A stretch of 64,000 nt of DNA, taken from NCBI GenBank assembly GCA_937879855.1, contig CALFMO010000067.1, positions 1 through 64,000 on the forward strand, written 5' to 3'. The position numbers and the translations under genes are program-made. Below, in pieces: positions 31,771-41,227 of the stretch. How positions within the stretch are numbered: the stretch's first letter is position 1; each line of letters begins with the position of its first letter. Origin of the DNA: an uncultured Acidobacteriaceae bacterium. Its GTDB lineage: Bacteria > Acidobacteriota > Terriglobia > Terriglobales > Acidobacteriaceae. The notes under the pieces are model-generated. The model had not been told where the DNA came from, did not search any database, and saw only the letters and a program-made list of their open reading frames with translations.

Positions 31771-33348
31771 CTACGCGCTCACTTGCGGTCCCGTGGCGGC
31801 TGCCTCTTCATACGAAATTTCGCCCTCGGGATTTCGCGGCAGCCGCTCCCTGCGTCCAAAGCAAGCTTCTTTCACCAGCTTGAAAATGGTATAGCGATTC
31901 TGCGCTACAACCTTCAGCCATGCCAGCTTCCCCATCATGGGGAAATAAATTCCCCGGAAACAGAGACGCGCCAGGAAGATGTTGACGCGGTAACCAAGCG
32001 GCTGATCGTCCAGGGAATCGACGGCCTGAGCCAACGCCTCAGGACTGTAAGAGTGCGCCCATCCGTATTTCACCTCGGCGTGAGCTTCGTCGATGCTCAT
32101 CTTTAGTGGAGTGTGCGCCATCGCGAACGGAATAAATTCCTGCCAATGCTTGGTGCGGGTCAGTCGTCCCGCGGCTTCCAGTCGCTTGTAGAGAGGCGTC
32201 GCCGGCAACGGGGTCAGCAAGCCAAAGATGGGCAGACCCGGCGGCCATGTGCGCACTTGAGAGAGAGTGCGCTCCGCCACGCCAGTGGTGTCATTGTCCA
32301 TGCCAAAAATAAAGGACGTGATGGCGTAGACGTTGCGTTTCGCCAGGCGCTCCAGTACTTGCGCATATTCGCCCGGTTTGTTGAATCCCTTATTGACATC
32401 TTTCAGGTTCGCCGGGTCGATCGACTCCATGCCGATGAACACCCACTTGCCGCCGGATGCCGCGATTAAGTCGACCAATTCCTCGTCGCGCAGCAGGTTG
32501 GCGCTGATTTGTGCCACCCAGTGCACCTGCGCTCCGGCAGCAATAATGTCGCGCAGCAATGATTTGGTGCGCTTCACGTTGATGGCGAAATTGTCGTCGA
32601 TGAAGAATACGGCCATCTGGCCTTTTTCTTTGCGGGCGCGCGCCTTCAAGAGCAGCAGTTCGTTGACCACGCTTTCGTTGGTGCGAAATCGAATCGAATC
32701 TCCGAAGAATCCCGTCACCGTGCAGAACTCGCAGCCATAGGGGCAACCTCTTCCCGACTCGACGGGGATGATGCGGAACGTCCCCCACCCTTCGCCAACT
32801 TTTTGCAGCATTGCCTTGGCTGACTTGGGTACTAGGTTGAACTGCTCAAGGTCAATCGACTGCCAGGGAATTACCGGATAATGTTTCAGTGAGGGCTTGC
32901 GCTCTTTGCCAGTCTCGTCTACTGGAACGTAGATTTCTTTGAGTTCGCCGCGGGCTGCGTCGTTCACCATTTGCGGCCAGGTTTCATCCGCTTCGCCCAG
33001 AGCCACAGCGTCGGCGTGGCGTGGCCCGCCATCGCGTCCAAGGGCCTCGTCCGCCAACTCGGTGACGTGGGGACCGCCCATGACCACCTTCACGCCGGTA
33101 GCTCGGATCGCGTCCGCGATGCGGTATGCCTTGGCGATCATACGGGTCATGGCGCCGATGCCGACCAGGTCGATCTTCTCATCGCGCACGTACTGGGCGA
33201 TTTGAGCCTCGTCCATCGGCTTGGCGTTGCCATCGATCAACAGCACCTCGTGTCCCGGCGGAGTCAAGGATTGCAGCAGAAACATCCAGAGGTGAGGCAT
33301 GAAATTGCGAGTTACACCATTGTCGGGGTTATAAAGCAGAATTCTCAT
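31771..33348 (-). CDS. B12-binding-domain radical SAM protein of unknown substrate
   Basis: A 525-residue enzyme with an N-terminal cobalamin-binding-like domain (about 1-145; MRILLYNPDNGVTRNFMPHL) and a radical SAM domain holding the cluster motif GRGCPYGCEFCTVTGF. The C-terminal region matches radical SAM enzymes that act on lipids or natural products. The cobalamin motif DxHxxG is not evident, so B12 use is uncertain. hpnH lies 26 kb away, so a role in lipid or hopanoid modification is only a suggestion. ATG 33348 is preceded by GGGGAG. Convergent with hemG. Confidence 0.85.
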   Translation of the reverse strand: MRILLYNPDNGVTRNFMPHLWMFLLQSLTPPGHEVLLIDGNAKPMDEAQIAQYVRDEKIDLVGIGAMTRMIAKAYRIADAIRATGVKVVMGGPHVTELADEALGRDGGPRHADAVALGEADETWPQMVNDAARGELKEIYVPVDETGKERKPSLKHYPVIPWQSIDLEQFNLVPKSAKAMLQKVGEGWGTFRIIPVESGRGCPYGCEFCTVTGFFGDSIRFRTNESVVNELLLLKARARKEKGQMAVFFIDDNFAINVKRTKSLLRDIIAAGAQVHWVAQISANLLRDEELVDLIAASGGKWVFIGMESIDPANLKDVNKGFNKPGEYAQVLERLAKRNVYAITSFIFGMDNDTTGVAERTLSQVRTWPPGLPIFGLLTPLPATPLYKRLEAAGRLTRTKHWQEFIPFAMAHTPLKMSIDEAHAEVKYGWAHSYSPEALAQAVDSLDDQPLGYRVNIFLARLCFRGIYFPMMGKLAWLKVVAQNRYTIFKLVKEACFGRRERLPRNPEGEISYEEAAATGPQVSA

Positions 33349-33513
33349 GACTGCTCCCCTCCCGGGAGAGCGAGCGTACTCCACCGCACGGAAGCGTCAC
33401 GAGCGATGCCAAGAAATGGCACTTCTACTTATCGAACGAAAAATGTTTGGCTGGGAAATTAGAACCCAGAGAATTGTACACCCACACGACAAATACGCGT
33501 CAAAAAAGGCGTG

Positions 33514-35402
33514 CTAGGCGGGAATTGACGTCCTTGTCTTAGTGGCTTCCCGCCGCAGCTTTGCCACGATCAGCCGAATCTCGTCGTATGTAACCTCCGG
33601 CGGCAGGACATCTTTCAATGTTCGCAATCGTACTAACGTTGCAAGATCATGGCGCTCGCACGCTGCTTCGATGACCGCCAGTTTATTGCGTTCGATCCAT
33701 TCCGGACGAAACTCCAGGTGGCCTTTCTCCACCAGACCAGCGACGGCGTTGATCACGGTTCCGATTTGCCTTCCGCGAATGCGCGCGATGTCCTCAAAAG
33801 TTTTCCCTTCCGCGAGAAGTTGCAGAGTCTCCAAAGCAGGAGCCGTCTTCTTCTCCGGCGCGGCACTTGCCCGCGCGCCTTCGCGATACTGCCGAAGCGC
33901 AGACAGAATCGCCTGCCCGTACAGTTCCGCTTTGCGTTCTCCGATCCCCGTAATGTTGAGCAGTTCTTTAATCGAGCGCGGCTGCAAACTGCAAATTTCG
34001 TCCAGCGAGCTGTCATGCAGGACCACAAATGCGGGAACGCCTTGCTCCTTGGCTGTGCTGCGTCGCCACTCGCGCAGATATTCCCGCAGTTCCTGGTCGA
34101 CCTCAGCCAGCGGTTTGGCCGCCGCTGAAACCTGAGTCCCGCTCACTGCGCCTCGCGTCACAGTCAAAGTCGGCGCTTGCGTCAGCCACTCGGGAGCTGC
34201 GCCACAGACATCACAGCTTCCGCAGGAGGTCCACTTTGGAGTCTCGCCGAAGTGCGTGCAAATCTGCCGGTGGCGGCACTTCCCGGATTCTGCAAAGGCT
34301 CGGATGGTGTGATATCGCTGCCAGGCGCGCTCGCGTTCAGCCGGATCCAGAATCTGGTTGGCAAAATATCCGAGGAGGCCGGCGTCCTGCTTTCGCCAGA
34401 GCAAAATGCAGTCCGCGGAACTTCCATCGCGTCCAGCGCGGCCCGCCTCCTGGTAAAACTGCTCTACCGACTTGGGCAACGCGAGGTGAATGACGGCACG
34501 CACGTTCGCCTTGTTAATTCCAAGGCCGAACGCGATTGTGCCTACCAGTACGCGCACTTCGTCGGACATCCAGCGTTCCTGATTGCGTCGGCGGTCAGCG
34601 CCGTCCATCTTGGCGTGATAGCCCACAGCGGCGATTCCCTGGTCTCCAGGAAGTCGACAGTTTCTTCCACTTTGTTGATGGTCGGCGAATAGACGATCAC
34701 ATTGCCCTCGCCGTAATGGCGCAACGCTGTCACGAGCAGTTCGGTGTGCTCGACGCTATCGCACTCGCGCACCAGATAGCGCAGGTTTGGGCGATGGAAA
34801 CTGGCGATGTATTTGTCGGGATTGCGCAATTGGAGTTGGGCGAGAATGTCGTGACGCACGTGGCGGGTCGCGCTCGCCGTAAAAGCAGCAATGGGACGAT
34901 CGGTGAACTTTCCGCGAAGGCTGCTTAACTGCCGGTATTCGGGACGGAACTCATGTCCCCACTCGGAAATGCAATGAGCCTCATCGATCGCGAAACATGA
35001 AATGGGCACCTGTTGCAGCCATGCCAGCGTATCGGCGCGCTGCAGGCGCTCGGGCGAGAGATACAGCAGGCGGAAAGCGCCGTCTCGCGCTTGACGCATG
35101 ACGCGGCTCTGTTCCCCGCTGCTCACAGAACTGTTGAGAACCGCTGCGGGGATTCCCATCTGCGCCAGTTGCGCCGCCTGATCCTGCATCAGCGCAATCA
35201 ACGGAGAGATCACTACCGTGGTTCGCTCTGAGACGACGGCCGGCAACTGGTAGCAGAGAGACTTGCCGCCGCCGGTCGGCATCACTACGCAGGTATCGTG
35301 CCCGGCCAGCAGGCTGCGTACAACGCGCTCCTGCAAAGGCCGGAACGAACTGTACCCCCAGTAGCGGCGCAGCGGGATGAGCAGGTCGGCTTCTGAGGTC
35401 AT
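33514..35402 (-). pseudogene. recQ: RecQ ATP-dependent DNA helicase, split by one frameshift
   Basis: RecQ unwinds recombination and stalled-fork structures. Two adjoining minus-strand frames make one RecQ: 35402 to about 34639 carries Walker A PTGGGKS and the DEAH box FAIDEAHCISEWGHE; the other, to 33514, carries the second helicase domain with GRAGRDG, the zinc cysteines (KCRHRQIC, SCGSCDVC), an HRDC domain (NITGIGERKAELYG) and a helix-turn-helix tail. The join is at the CCC run 34637-34639 (GGG on the coding strand), where one extra G would give FLETRGIAAVGYHAKMDG. Everything else is intact, so a sequencing slip is as likely as a true mutation. Confidence 0.88.
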
Positions 35403-35493
35403 GGAATGAGTATAGGCGGGCAGGAAAGAGGCGAGCCGTACCGTAACATATTTGTCGCCTCGAACTCCCAAAGTGAAACCTGGACGTCGATTT

Positions 35494-36489
35494 TCATTCG
35501 GCGGTGCGCGCGTGGGGCAGCGAGGACTGCAGCGACGGGGAACTCAGTCTCGCGCTCGGATATATGCGGTCGAATGCAATCCACAGAAGCGCAATCACAA
35601 TAAAGCAGAGCACGCTGCCTTCCGGTCCCACCGATCCTCCACTAAGCCACGGCGCGCCGTGCAGCGACGAACTTAGCAGGTGGCCGGGTGCGACCATTCC
35701 GCTGTCGGGGACGGAATAGAAATAGGTTTCGCCCCAATCCCAGGTTGCATGGAAGCCCACGGCAAACCAGAGATTGCCGGTGCGCCGCAGCGTCAGGCAA
35801 AAGAAGAGGCCGATGAATCCCGCGGCCAGCAGGCCATTCCACTGCTCACCTTCGTTGCTCCGATGGATCCATCCGAACACGGACGACATGACCAAGGCAG
35901 CGGGCCAGAACCCGATGCCGCGCGTCAATGTGAACTGGGCGTAGCCACGTACGAGAAATTCCTCGTTCAGGCCTACCGCCAGAAACATCAGTGCCCAGAA
36001 CGCCGCGAACCGCAAAAGACGCGCTCCATGCAGGGCGAGATGCCCGAACGTGAAGTCATGCAATCCGTAGAGTACGAACATGAGAAGGCTGATGCCCGCA
36101 AATCCCCACAGTGCGCCAATCCAGAATGATCGTCCGAATGCCGGCTTGCGCGGCAAGCCATAGGCTCCCCAGGGACGATGCTCGACTCGTGCCAGTATGA
36201 TTGCTGGAATCACTGCGGCGACAAAATTGGCGAACTCCTCTAGCAACATGTTCCACAAGCCGCTCGAACCGAGATCCAACGAGCGCGCCCAACCTACGGT
36301 CAGCTGTTGCAGCGGATAGTACATGGCTAAATAAAAAGCGAGTCCCCACCCGGGGCGCAGGCCGTCAGGGCCGAGAAACAGGGTGCGGGCGTATGAAGGC
36401 TGGGTGGCGACGGCGAAGTCAGGAGTCGAAGGCGCTGGGTCGGGAGCCGGTGGCGAAGCGCTTTCCGCGTTGGTCTTGAGTTCACTCAT
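35494..36489 (-). CDS. CPBP-family intramembrane protease
   Basis: A 331-residue membrane protein of the Rce1/CPBP group. After a Pro/Ala-rich N-terminus (1-45) there are about eight TM segments. The catalytic motifs are EEFLVRG (Glu176, Glu177, Arg181), His209 in VFGWIHRSN, and His247 in FHATWDW. The start is ATG 36489; the longer open frame upstream overlaps the divergent gene and has no homology. Substrate unknown. Confidence 0.87.
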   Translation of the reverse strand: MSELKTNAESASPPAPDPAPSTPDFAVATQPSYARTLFLGPDGLRPGWGLAFYLAMYYPLQQLTVGWARSLDLGSSGLWNMLLEEFANFVAAVIPAIILARVEHRPWGAYGLPRKPAFGRSFWIGALWGFAGISLLMFVLYGLHDFTFGHLALHGARLLRFAAFWALMFLAVGLNEEFLVRGYAQFTLTRGIGFWPAALVMSSVFGWIHRSNEGEQWNGLLAAGFIGLFFCLTLRRTGNLWFAVGFHATWDWGETYFYSVPDSGMVAPGHLLSSSLHGAPWLSGGSVGPEGSVLCFIVIALLWIAFDRIYPSARLSSPSLQSSLPHARTAE

Positions 36490-36558
36490 TAGAGAGTTTG
36501 GCTCGCAATCTTTCCCCGCAAACTGCCTCCGACATGGTAAAACACTCGGCTCGACCTT

Positions 36559-37821
36559 ATGCGGCCATATTTCACGCGCGAACGCTTCGGACGTCCGCAG
36601 TTTCTGGCAGGGTTGTTGTTGCTTTGCTTCTTCAGTCAGGCGGTATGGCTGGTGCATGCGGAGATACATTCGGGACGGGACCCTGACGGCCCGGAAGCGA
36701 TTCGCATCGGAGAAGGATGGAAGCAGTTGCATGGGCGGGGAACGGCTGCGGCACCTTTTCTCGATCGGACAAGCACGGATCGGACAAGCACAGACCGGGC
36801 GAGTACGGCACCGGATCCGTTTCGAGCTGACGACAGCGGCTACGATACCGAGCAGTCGCCGTTGCTGTACATCGCTTCTGCCGCGCCGTTGTTGGCCTGG
36901 CCGCGGGACTTCGGCAGCGACTCGGCAGCCTACTGGCGCTGGCTTCCGCGCATTCCGTTTCTTGCTTGCGGAGTCTTCCTGGGCGCTTCTTTGTGGTACG
37001 TGGCGCGGCGGCTCTGCGGAAATACTGGCGGATTTGTCGCGCTCATCTTGTATTGTTTTTCTCCTTCGTTGATTCAGGCAAGCGCGGTGTGGCACACCGA
37101 ACCTGAGATTGTCGCAGCCTGGGGAGCGTTCGGCGCCATCTTCACTGGCATCGCGGTTGCGCACACGCTTTACGCGCCGCGGGAAGTCGTGTTGTGGAAC
37201 TGGCGGCGCATCGTGTTACTGGGTATCTCACTGGCGATCGCGGTAGGATCGCAGTTCTCGCTGATCGTGTTGTTGCCGGTGACGCTGGGGTTTTTGCTCT
37301 ACGTTGCTCCGGTGCGACGGCAGGCTGGGCTGGTCATTTGGATTGCGGCTTGCGTGGTGGGATTTGTTCTGCTGTTCGCGGCATACTTTTTTCATGCGCA
37401 CGCATTCGCGGAGAGCATGCGGCGGGCCGCATTCTGGGGAGCGACGTGGCGCGGATTCACGGTCCTCGGCGTGTATAAACAGGTTGCAGTGCGGATTGGA
37501 CGCGCGTGTCCGGCGCTGGCGCTGGGGCTTCCGGTCGCGCTGGCGACTTATGCTTTGTGGCCTCGCACGCGCTACTTCGGCAACACGGCGCCGCTGTTGG
37601 TGGCTGTGTTGTTTTTGATTCTGGGGATCGCTCACCCTCACGTGGCAGGCGCGGGGTTTCTTCTGGCGTTGATTCCATTTCTGTTCATCTTTGTGTCAGG
37701 GGTGCTGGCGGATTTGCTGGAGACACGTCATCGGCCTTTGGTCATGGCGTGTGTCGTGGGGATGTTGGCAGCTTATGTGATTTGGAGCGTGATCAATTTG
37801 GCGCACGTGCCGCGGGGGTGA
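36559..37821 (+). CDS. Polytopic membrane protein, probable PMT/GT39-like glycosyltransferase
   Basis: A 420-residue membrane protein with about ten TM helices. The fold, an N-terminal TM followed by a long periplasmic loop and many TMs, resembles dolichyl-phosphate-mannose-type transferases (SPLLYIASAAPLLAW, WRWLPRIPFLACGVFLGASL, AVWHTEPEIVAAWGAF), but the usual DxE-type acidic pair in loop 1 is not obvious. Loop 1 contains three tandem DRTST-type pentapeptides encoded by a 15-base repeat at 36762-36806. The assignment is tentative. Confidence 0.65.
   Translation: MRPYFTRERFGRPQFLAGLLLLCFFSQAVWLVHAEIHSGRDPDGPEAIRIGEGWKQLHGRGTAAAPFLDRTSTDRTSTDRASTAPDPFRADDSGYDTEQSPLLYIASAAPLLAWPRDFGSDSAAYWRWLPRIPFLACGVFLGASLWYVARRLCGNTGGFVALILYCFSPSLIQASAVWHTEPEIVAAWGAFGAIFTGIAVAHTLYAPREVVLWNWRRIVLLGISLAIAVGSQFSLIVLLPVTLGFLLYVAPVRRQAGLVIWIAACVVGFVLLFAAYFFHAHAFAESMRRAAFWGATWRGFTVLGVYKQVAVRIGRACPALALGLPVALATYALWPRTRYFGNTAPLLVAVLFLILGIAHPHVAGAGFLLALIPFLFIFVSGVLADLLETRHRPLVMACVVGMLAAYVIWSVINLAHVPRG
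36762..36806 (+). repeat. 15-base tandem repeat inside a membrane protein gene
   Basis: Three copies of a GATCGGACAAGCACG-type unit in frame, the third diverged, coding for DRTSTDRTSTDRAST. The length is a multiple of three, so changes in copy number would keep the reading frame. Confidence 0.75.
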
Positions 37822-38235
37822 GAGGCGCCATAGTTGCAGGCCGCGATTATGGGTTGCGAGCTTGCCATCGTTGCTACCGGCTTTCAAGCAGGTATCAAAA
37901 GAAGATCAAGCGGGAAGAAATTGAAAATACGGCGATTGGGAAGCGATCGTCGCGCGACGCGTCGGGCTGGGGACGAATGTCCCACCTTTTTGAAATTCAG
38001 AACATCTAACAAAGGTAATGCGGTTTGTACTTGGGAGATCGTCCACGACGCCTCAAGCGTAGGGAAGAACATCGCGGGGAGGCGCTGTCGATTCTGCGAG
38101 CGAGATCCCTTCGCGGCACTCAGGGCAGGCTCTTCCTGTCGCTTATAGAACGACTTCGGTCGGGATGGGTTTTTTCATCGGTGAGTTGCAAGATGCTTTG
38201 GAAACTTTTCTTAGATGGTTTCGAAAGGAACGACT
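37822..38235. other. Gene-free region with a B-type repeat fragment
   Basis: No gene is supported in these 414 bases. A repeat at 38107-38136 (CCCTTCGCGGCACTCAGGG then CAGGCTCTTCC) matches the one inside imuB at 63736-63766. Frames crossing the region have no recognisable features. Confidence 0.55.
38107..38136. repeat. CTCAGGGCAGGCTCTTCC repeat (B3)
   Basis: The core CTCAGGGCAGGCTCT is shared with the copy inside imuB at 63736-63766, preceded in both by CCCTTCG. The two copies differ in the middle (CGGCA versus GCAAG). Confidence 0.55.
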
Positions 38236-39186
38236 ATGAACAGATATGTTCATTTGTTTAGCGTGGCTTTAAGTTTTGCGATTTGGGCATGCGCGATGCC
38301 GCGGATGTCGGCGCAGGAGGTTCCGGCGAGCAATGGGGTTCCGGCACACACGGTGGTGACAGTCGAGCCGCATAAAGGAAAAGATGTGCCTGAGATAAAG
38401 CGCGAGGATGTCATGGTCTATGAGGGGAAGGATCGCGACACCGTAACGCAATGGGTTCCTGCCCAGGGAGATCACGCCGCCCTCGAGCTTTTCATTCTGC
38501 TGGACGACGGGTCGGACATCAGCCTGGGCCCGCAATTGCAGGACCTGCGGAAGTTCATCAACGCGCAGCCACCGTCGGCAAAGATTGGAATTGCGTACAT
38601 GCAGAATGGCATCGCAAAGGTCGAGCAGAATCCGACGAGTGACCATGCGCAGGCGGCGAAAGCGTTGCGCCTGCCCATGGGAATCCGCGGCGCCAATGGC
38701 AGCCCGTATTTTTCGCTGGCTGATCTGATCAAACGCTGGCCGGAGAGCAGCGCTCGCCGGGAGGTTTTCATGGCCTCGGATGGGATTGACCGCTATTACG
38801 GCACCGGCGACTTACTTGACCCGTACCTGGAAAGCGCGATCGACGATGCGCAACGTGCCGGCATACTTGTCTCCGCGATTTATACGCCGGGCGTCGGCCA
38901 TTTTGGTCATAGCTACTGGCAGGCTTATTGGGGACAACTCTACCTTGCACAGTTAGCGGACAGGACCGGAGGCGAGGCTTATTACATCGGGTTCAACGGG
39001 CCCCCGGTAACGTTTAGTCCTTACCTGGAGGACTTCGCGCGCCGGCTCGGACACCAGTACTTTCTGGAGTTCCTTGCCAAGCCGCCGAAGAAGGCCGGAT
39101 TGCAGCCGGTAAAACTGAGGACCGAAGTGTCGGGTGTGGACCTGATAACGGCGGATAGAGTTTGGGTTGCTCCTCCGGCGCAGTAG
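38236..39186 (+). CDS. Secreted VWFA-related domain protein, acidobacterial type
   Basis: A 316-residue exported protein. Signal peptide about 1-27 (MNRYVHLFSVALSFAIWACA, cleaved near SAQ). A short beta-domain (VTVEPHKGKDVPEIKREDVM VYEG) leads to a von Willebrand A-like domain (about 85-290) with LELFILLDDGSDI, a shortened metal-site motif, and later REVFMASDGID. This arrangement fits the VWFA-related family abundant in Acidobacteriota. ATG 38236 is preceded by AAGGA. Function is not known; binding to other surface proteins is typical of VWA folds. Confidence 0.8.
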   Translation: MNRYVHLFSVALSFAIWACAMPRMSAQEVPASNGVPAHTVVTVEPHKGKDVPEIKREDVMVYEGKDRDTVTQWVPAQGDHAALELFILLDDGSDISLGPQLQDLRKFINAQPPSAKIGIAYMQNGIAKVEQNPTSDHAQAAKALRLPMGIRGANGSPYFSLADLIKRWPESSARREVFMASDGIDRYYGTGDLLDPYLESAIDDAQRAGILVSAIYTPGVGHFGHSYWQAYWGQLYLAQLADRTGGEAYYIGFNGPPVTFSPYLEDFARRLGHQYFLEFLAKPPKKAGLQPVKLRTEVSGVDLITADRVWVAPPAQ

Positions 39187-39210
39187 GGATAAGCAGAGTC
39201 AAACCTAAAA

Positions 39211-39238
39211 GCGGTCGGACAGGAGTGTCCGCCCCACA
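39211..39238. repeat. CGGACAGGAGTGTCCG palindrome (family F, copy 1)
   Basis: The inverted repeat CGGACA-GGAG-TGTCCG is followed by CCCCACA. An identical core with the same CCCCACA tail lies at 41490-41514. Both are 40-60 bases upstream of a gene start (murJ here). Confidence 0.7.
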
Positions 39239-39295
39239 TTGGGTCTGCTGATCGGTTGAGATTCCGATAAGATTGAACGTTCCGATCGGGTCTCA

Positions 39296-40924
39296 ATGAG
39301 AAAACTGCTGCGCTTTTTTCAGCCATCGCACGAGCACACGGCATTCTCGGCGACGCTGCTGCTGATTTCAGCCGTCCTGTTGTCGCGCGTGATCGGATAT
39401 GCGCGGGACGCATACATTGCCTGGGCGTATGGCGCGAGGGGAGCCACCGACGCTTACGTGGCGGCGTTCACGCTACCAGATTTTCTCAACTACATTGTGG
39501 CCGGGGGCGCGGCCTCGATCACTTTCATCTCGATCTACACGCGGTTTCTGGCGCAAAAGCGGGACGAGGATGCACAGGAAACATTTTCCATCATCATCAC
39601 GGTGATGACGGCGGTGATGATTGTGGGGACGATCCTGACGGAGATTTTTGCGCCGCAATTTGTGCGCTGGTTCGTAAAGGGATTTTCGCCGCAACAGATC
39701 GAGCTGTGCGTTCACCTGACCCGGATTCTGTTGCCGGCGCAGATTTTCTTCTACGTCGGTGGAGTGGTTTCGGCGGTGCTGCTCTCGCACCGCTTGTTTC
39801 TGTTTCCCGCGTTCGGGCCAATCATCTACAACCTGTTCATCATTCTGGGCGGAGTGATCGGCGGGCGGCATTTTGGGATTGCGTCATTGGCCTACGGAGC
39901 CTTGATCGGCAGCGTGGCGGGGCCGTTTCTGGCGAGCGTGATTGGGGCGGCGCGCATCGGAACGGGATACAGGCCGTCGTTTGATGTGACGAATCCGGCG
40001 TTTCGCGAGTGGGTGAGATTGTCGATCCCGTTGATGCTGGGAGTGTCGCTGGTGACGGCGGATGACTGGATTCTGCGGCACTACGCTTCCAGCGGAGTGG
40101 GCGACATTACGCGCCTCACCTTTGCCAAGCGTCTGTTCGCGGTGCCGATTGCGGTGTTGGGGCAGGCGACGGGACAAGCGTCCCTGCCATTTTTTGCCCA
40201 GCTGTTCAACGAAAAGAGGCTGAAAGAATTTGCCGGGACGGTGAATGATTCGGTGTACCGGGTGGCGGCGGCTTCGTTGCTGGCCAGCGGATGGATGATG
40301 GTAGCGGCGCTTCCGCTGATCGATCTGGTGTACCGGCGGGGAAAATTTCTTTTTGCCGATTCTCAGACCAGCGCGATCTATTTCTTCTGGTTTTCGTTGT
40401 CCCTGGTTTTATGGTCGGCCCAGGGACTTTACGCGCGCGCATTTTACGCAGCCGGTGACACGCTTACGCCGATGGTCGCGGTCAGCGTGATTACGCTGGC
40501 GTCGCTGCCGGTGTATTCAATCTTGTTTCACACATTTGGCGTGGTCGGGCTGGCGTGGGCGTCGGATATAGGGATTGGCGTGAACTTGCTGGCGCTGGCT
40601 GGCTTGTTGCACTACCGCAAACTGGTTTCGCTTAGTGAAATGCGATGGGGAGAACTGGGGAAGGCTGCGCTGACCGCGGCGATCGCCGGAGGAATCAGCT
40701 ATGAAGTGGCGAAGATCGTGCCATTCGCGACAACCGGGCTGGGCAGCCGAATCGCGGATCTGACACAACTAGGGCTGGTGTCGATTACATGGGCGGCGGC
40801 GGTGGCTGTGGGTTTGTGGCTGTTGCGCTCGGAGCTGCCGGAGGATCTGCGGCGACGCAGAGGCGCGGTGTATCCGGAGGTGGCACAGGTTGAGACCAGG
40901 GAAATTTTGGGGGCGGGGAAGTAA
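39296..40924 (+). CDS. murJ: Lipid II flippase
   Basis: MurJ flips lipid II across the inner membrane for peptidoglycan synthesis. 542 residues with 14 predicted TM helices. The MOP-superfamily start FSATLLLISAVLLSRVIGYA and the conserved DAYIAWAYGARGATDAYVAAF and LPDFLNYIVAGGAAS segments are the MviN/MurJ signature. The TM7 region around GVSLVTADDWILRHYASSGV is conserved. Length is normal. The gene has its own leader with a palindromic repeat upstream. Confidence 0.93.
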   Translation: MRKLLRFFQPSHEHTAFSATLLLISAVLLSRVIGYARDAYIAWAYGARGATDAYVAAFTLPDFLNYIVAGGAASITFISIYTRFLAQKRDEDAQETFSIIITVMTAVMIVGTILTEIFAPQFVRWFVKGFSPQQIELCVHLTRILLPAQIFFYVGGVVSAVLLSHRLFLFPAFGPIIYNLFIILGGVIGGRHFGIASLAYGALIGSVAGPFLASVIGAARIGTGYRPSFDVTNPAFREWVRLSIPLMLGVSLVTADDWILRHYASSGVGDITRLTFAKRLFAVPIAVLGQATGQASLPFFAQLFNEKRLKEFAGTVNDSVYRVAAASLLASGWMMVAALPLIDLVYRRGKFLFADSQTSAIYFFWFSLSLVLWSAQGLYARAFYAAGDTLTPMVAVSVITLASLPVYSILFHTFGVVGLAWASDIGIGVNLLALAGLLHYRKLVSLSEMRWGELGKAALTAAIAGGISYEVAKIVPFATTGLGSRIADLTQLGLVSITWAAAVAVGLWLLRSELPEDLRRRRGAVYPEVAQVETREILGAGK

Positions 40925-40951
40925 CTCCTGAGAAGGAAGTTCTTGCCCCAA

Positions 40952-40972
40952 TAGACTAGTTGGTAGACTAGT
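40952..40972. promoter_or_regulatory. Probable antitoxin operator
   Basis: TAGACTAGT occurs twice (40952-40960 and 40964-40972) separated by TGG, each containing the palindrome ACTAGT. It ends four bases before the antitoxin ATG. Paired palindromes at 12-base spacing fit autoregulation by Phd/YefM-type dimers. Confidence 0.6.
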
Positions 40973-40975
40973 GGT

Positions 40976-41215
40976 ATGAAGACGGTGGGAGCACTCGAAG
41001 CGAAGACGCACTTCAATGAACTATTGAAGAGGGTTTCAAAGGGCGAGACCGTTCGGATCACGCTCCGTGGAATTCCCGTGGCTAACTTAGTTCCCAGCGG
41101 CGACGGCGAGCCCAAGGATTTGAAGAAGCTAGTTCGTGAAATCCGTGAAATCCGAAAGGGAGCAAGCCTGGGAAGCCTCACGATCCGCGAGTTGATTGAT
41201 GAAGGGCGACGCTAA
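40976..41215 (+). CDS. Type II antitoxin, Phd/YefM family
   Basis: A 79-residue antitoxin. Residues 1-50 are the Phd/YefM DNA-binding fold (GALEAKTHFNELLKRVSKGE, TVRITLRGIPVANLVPSG), with the C-terminal toxin-binding helix at 53-79. It probably represses its own promoter through the TAGACTAGT pair. The toxin gene that follows is broken, so this looks like an orphan antitoxin left after toxin loss. Confidence 0.88.
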   Translation: MKTVGALEAKTHFNELLKRVSKGETVRITLRGIPVANLVPSGDGEPKDLKKLVREIREIRKGASLGSLTIRELIDEGRR

Positions 41216-41227
41216 CCAAACGGTTGA

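Noticed and set aside
34542..34692. Two separate helicase genes
   Set aside because: The frames overlap, each lacks half of the RecQ domains, and one base restores a single gene.
37834..38148. Possible 104-residue gene before the VWFA protein
   Set aside because: Low-complexity basic product, no ribosome site, and it includes repeat B3.
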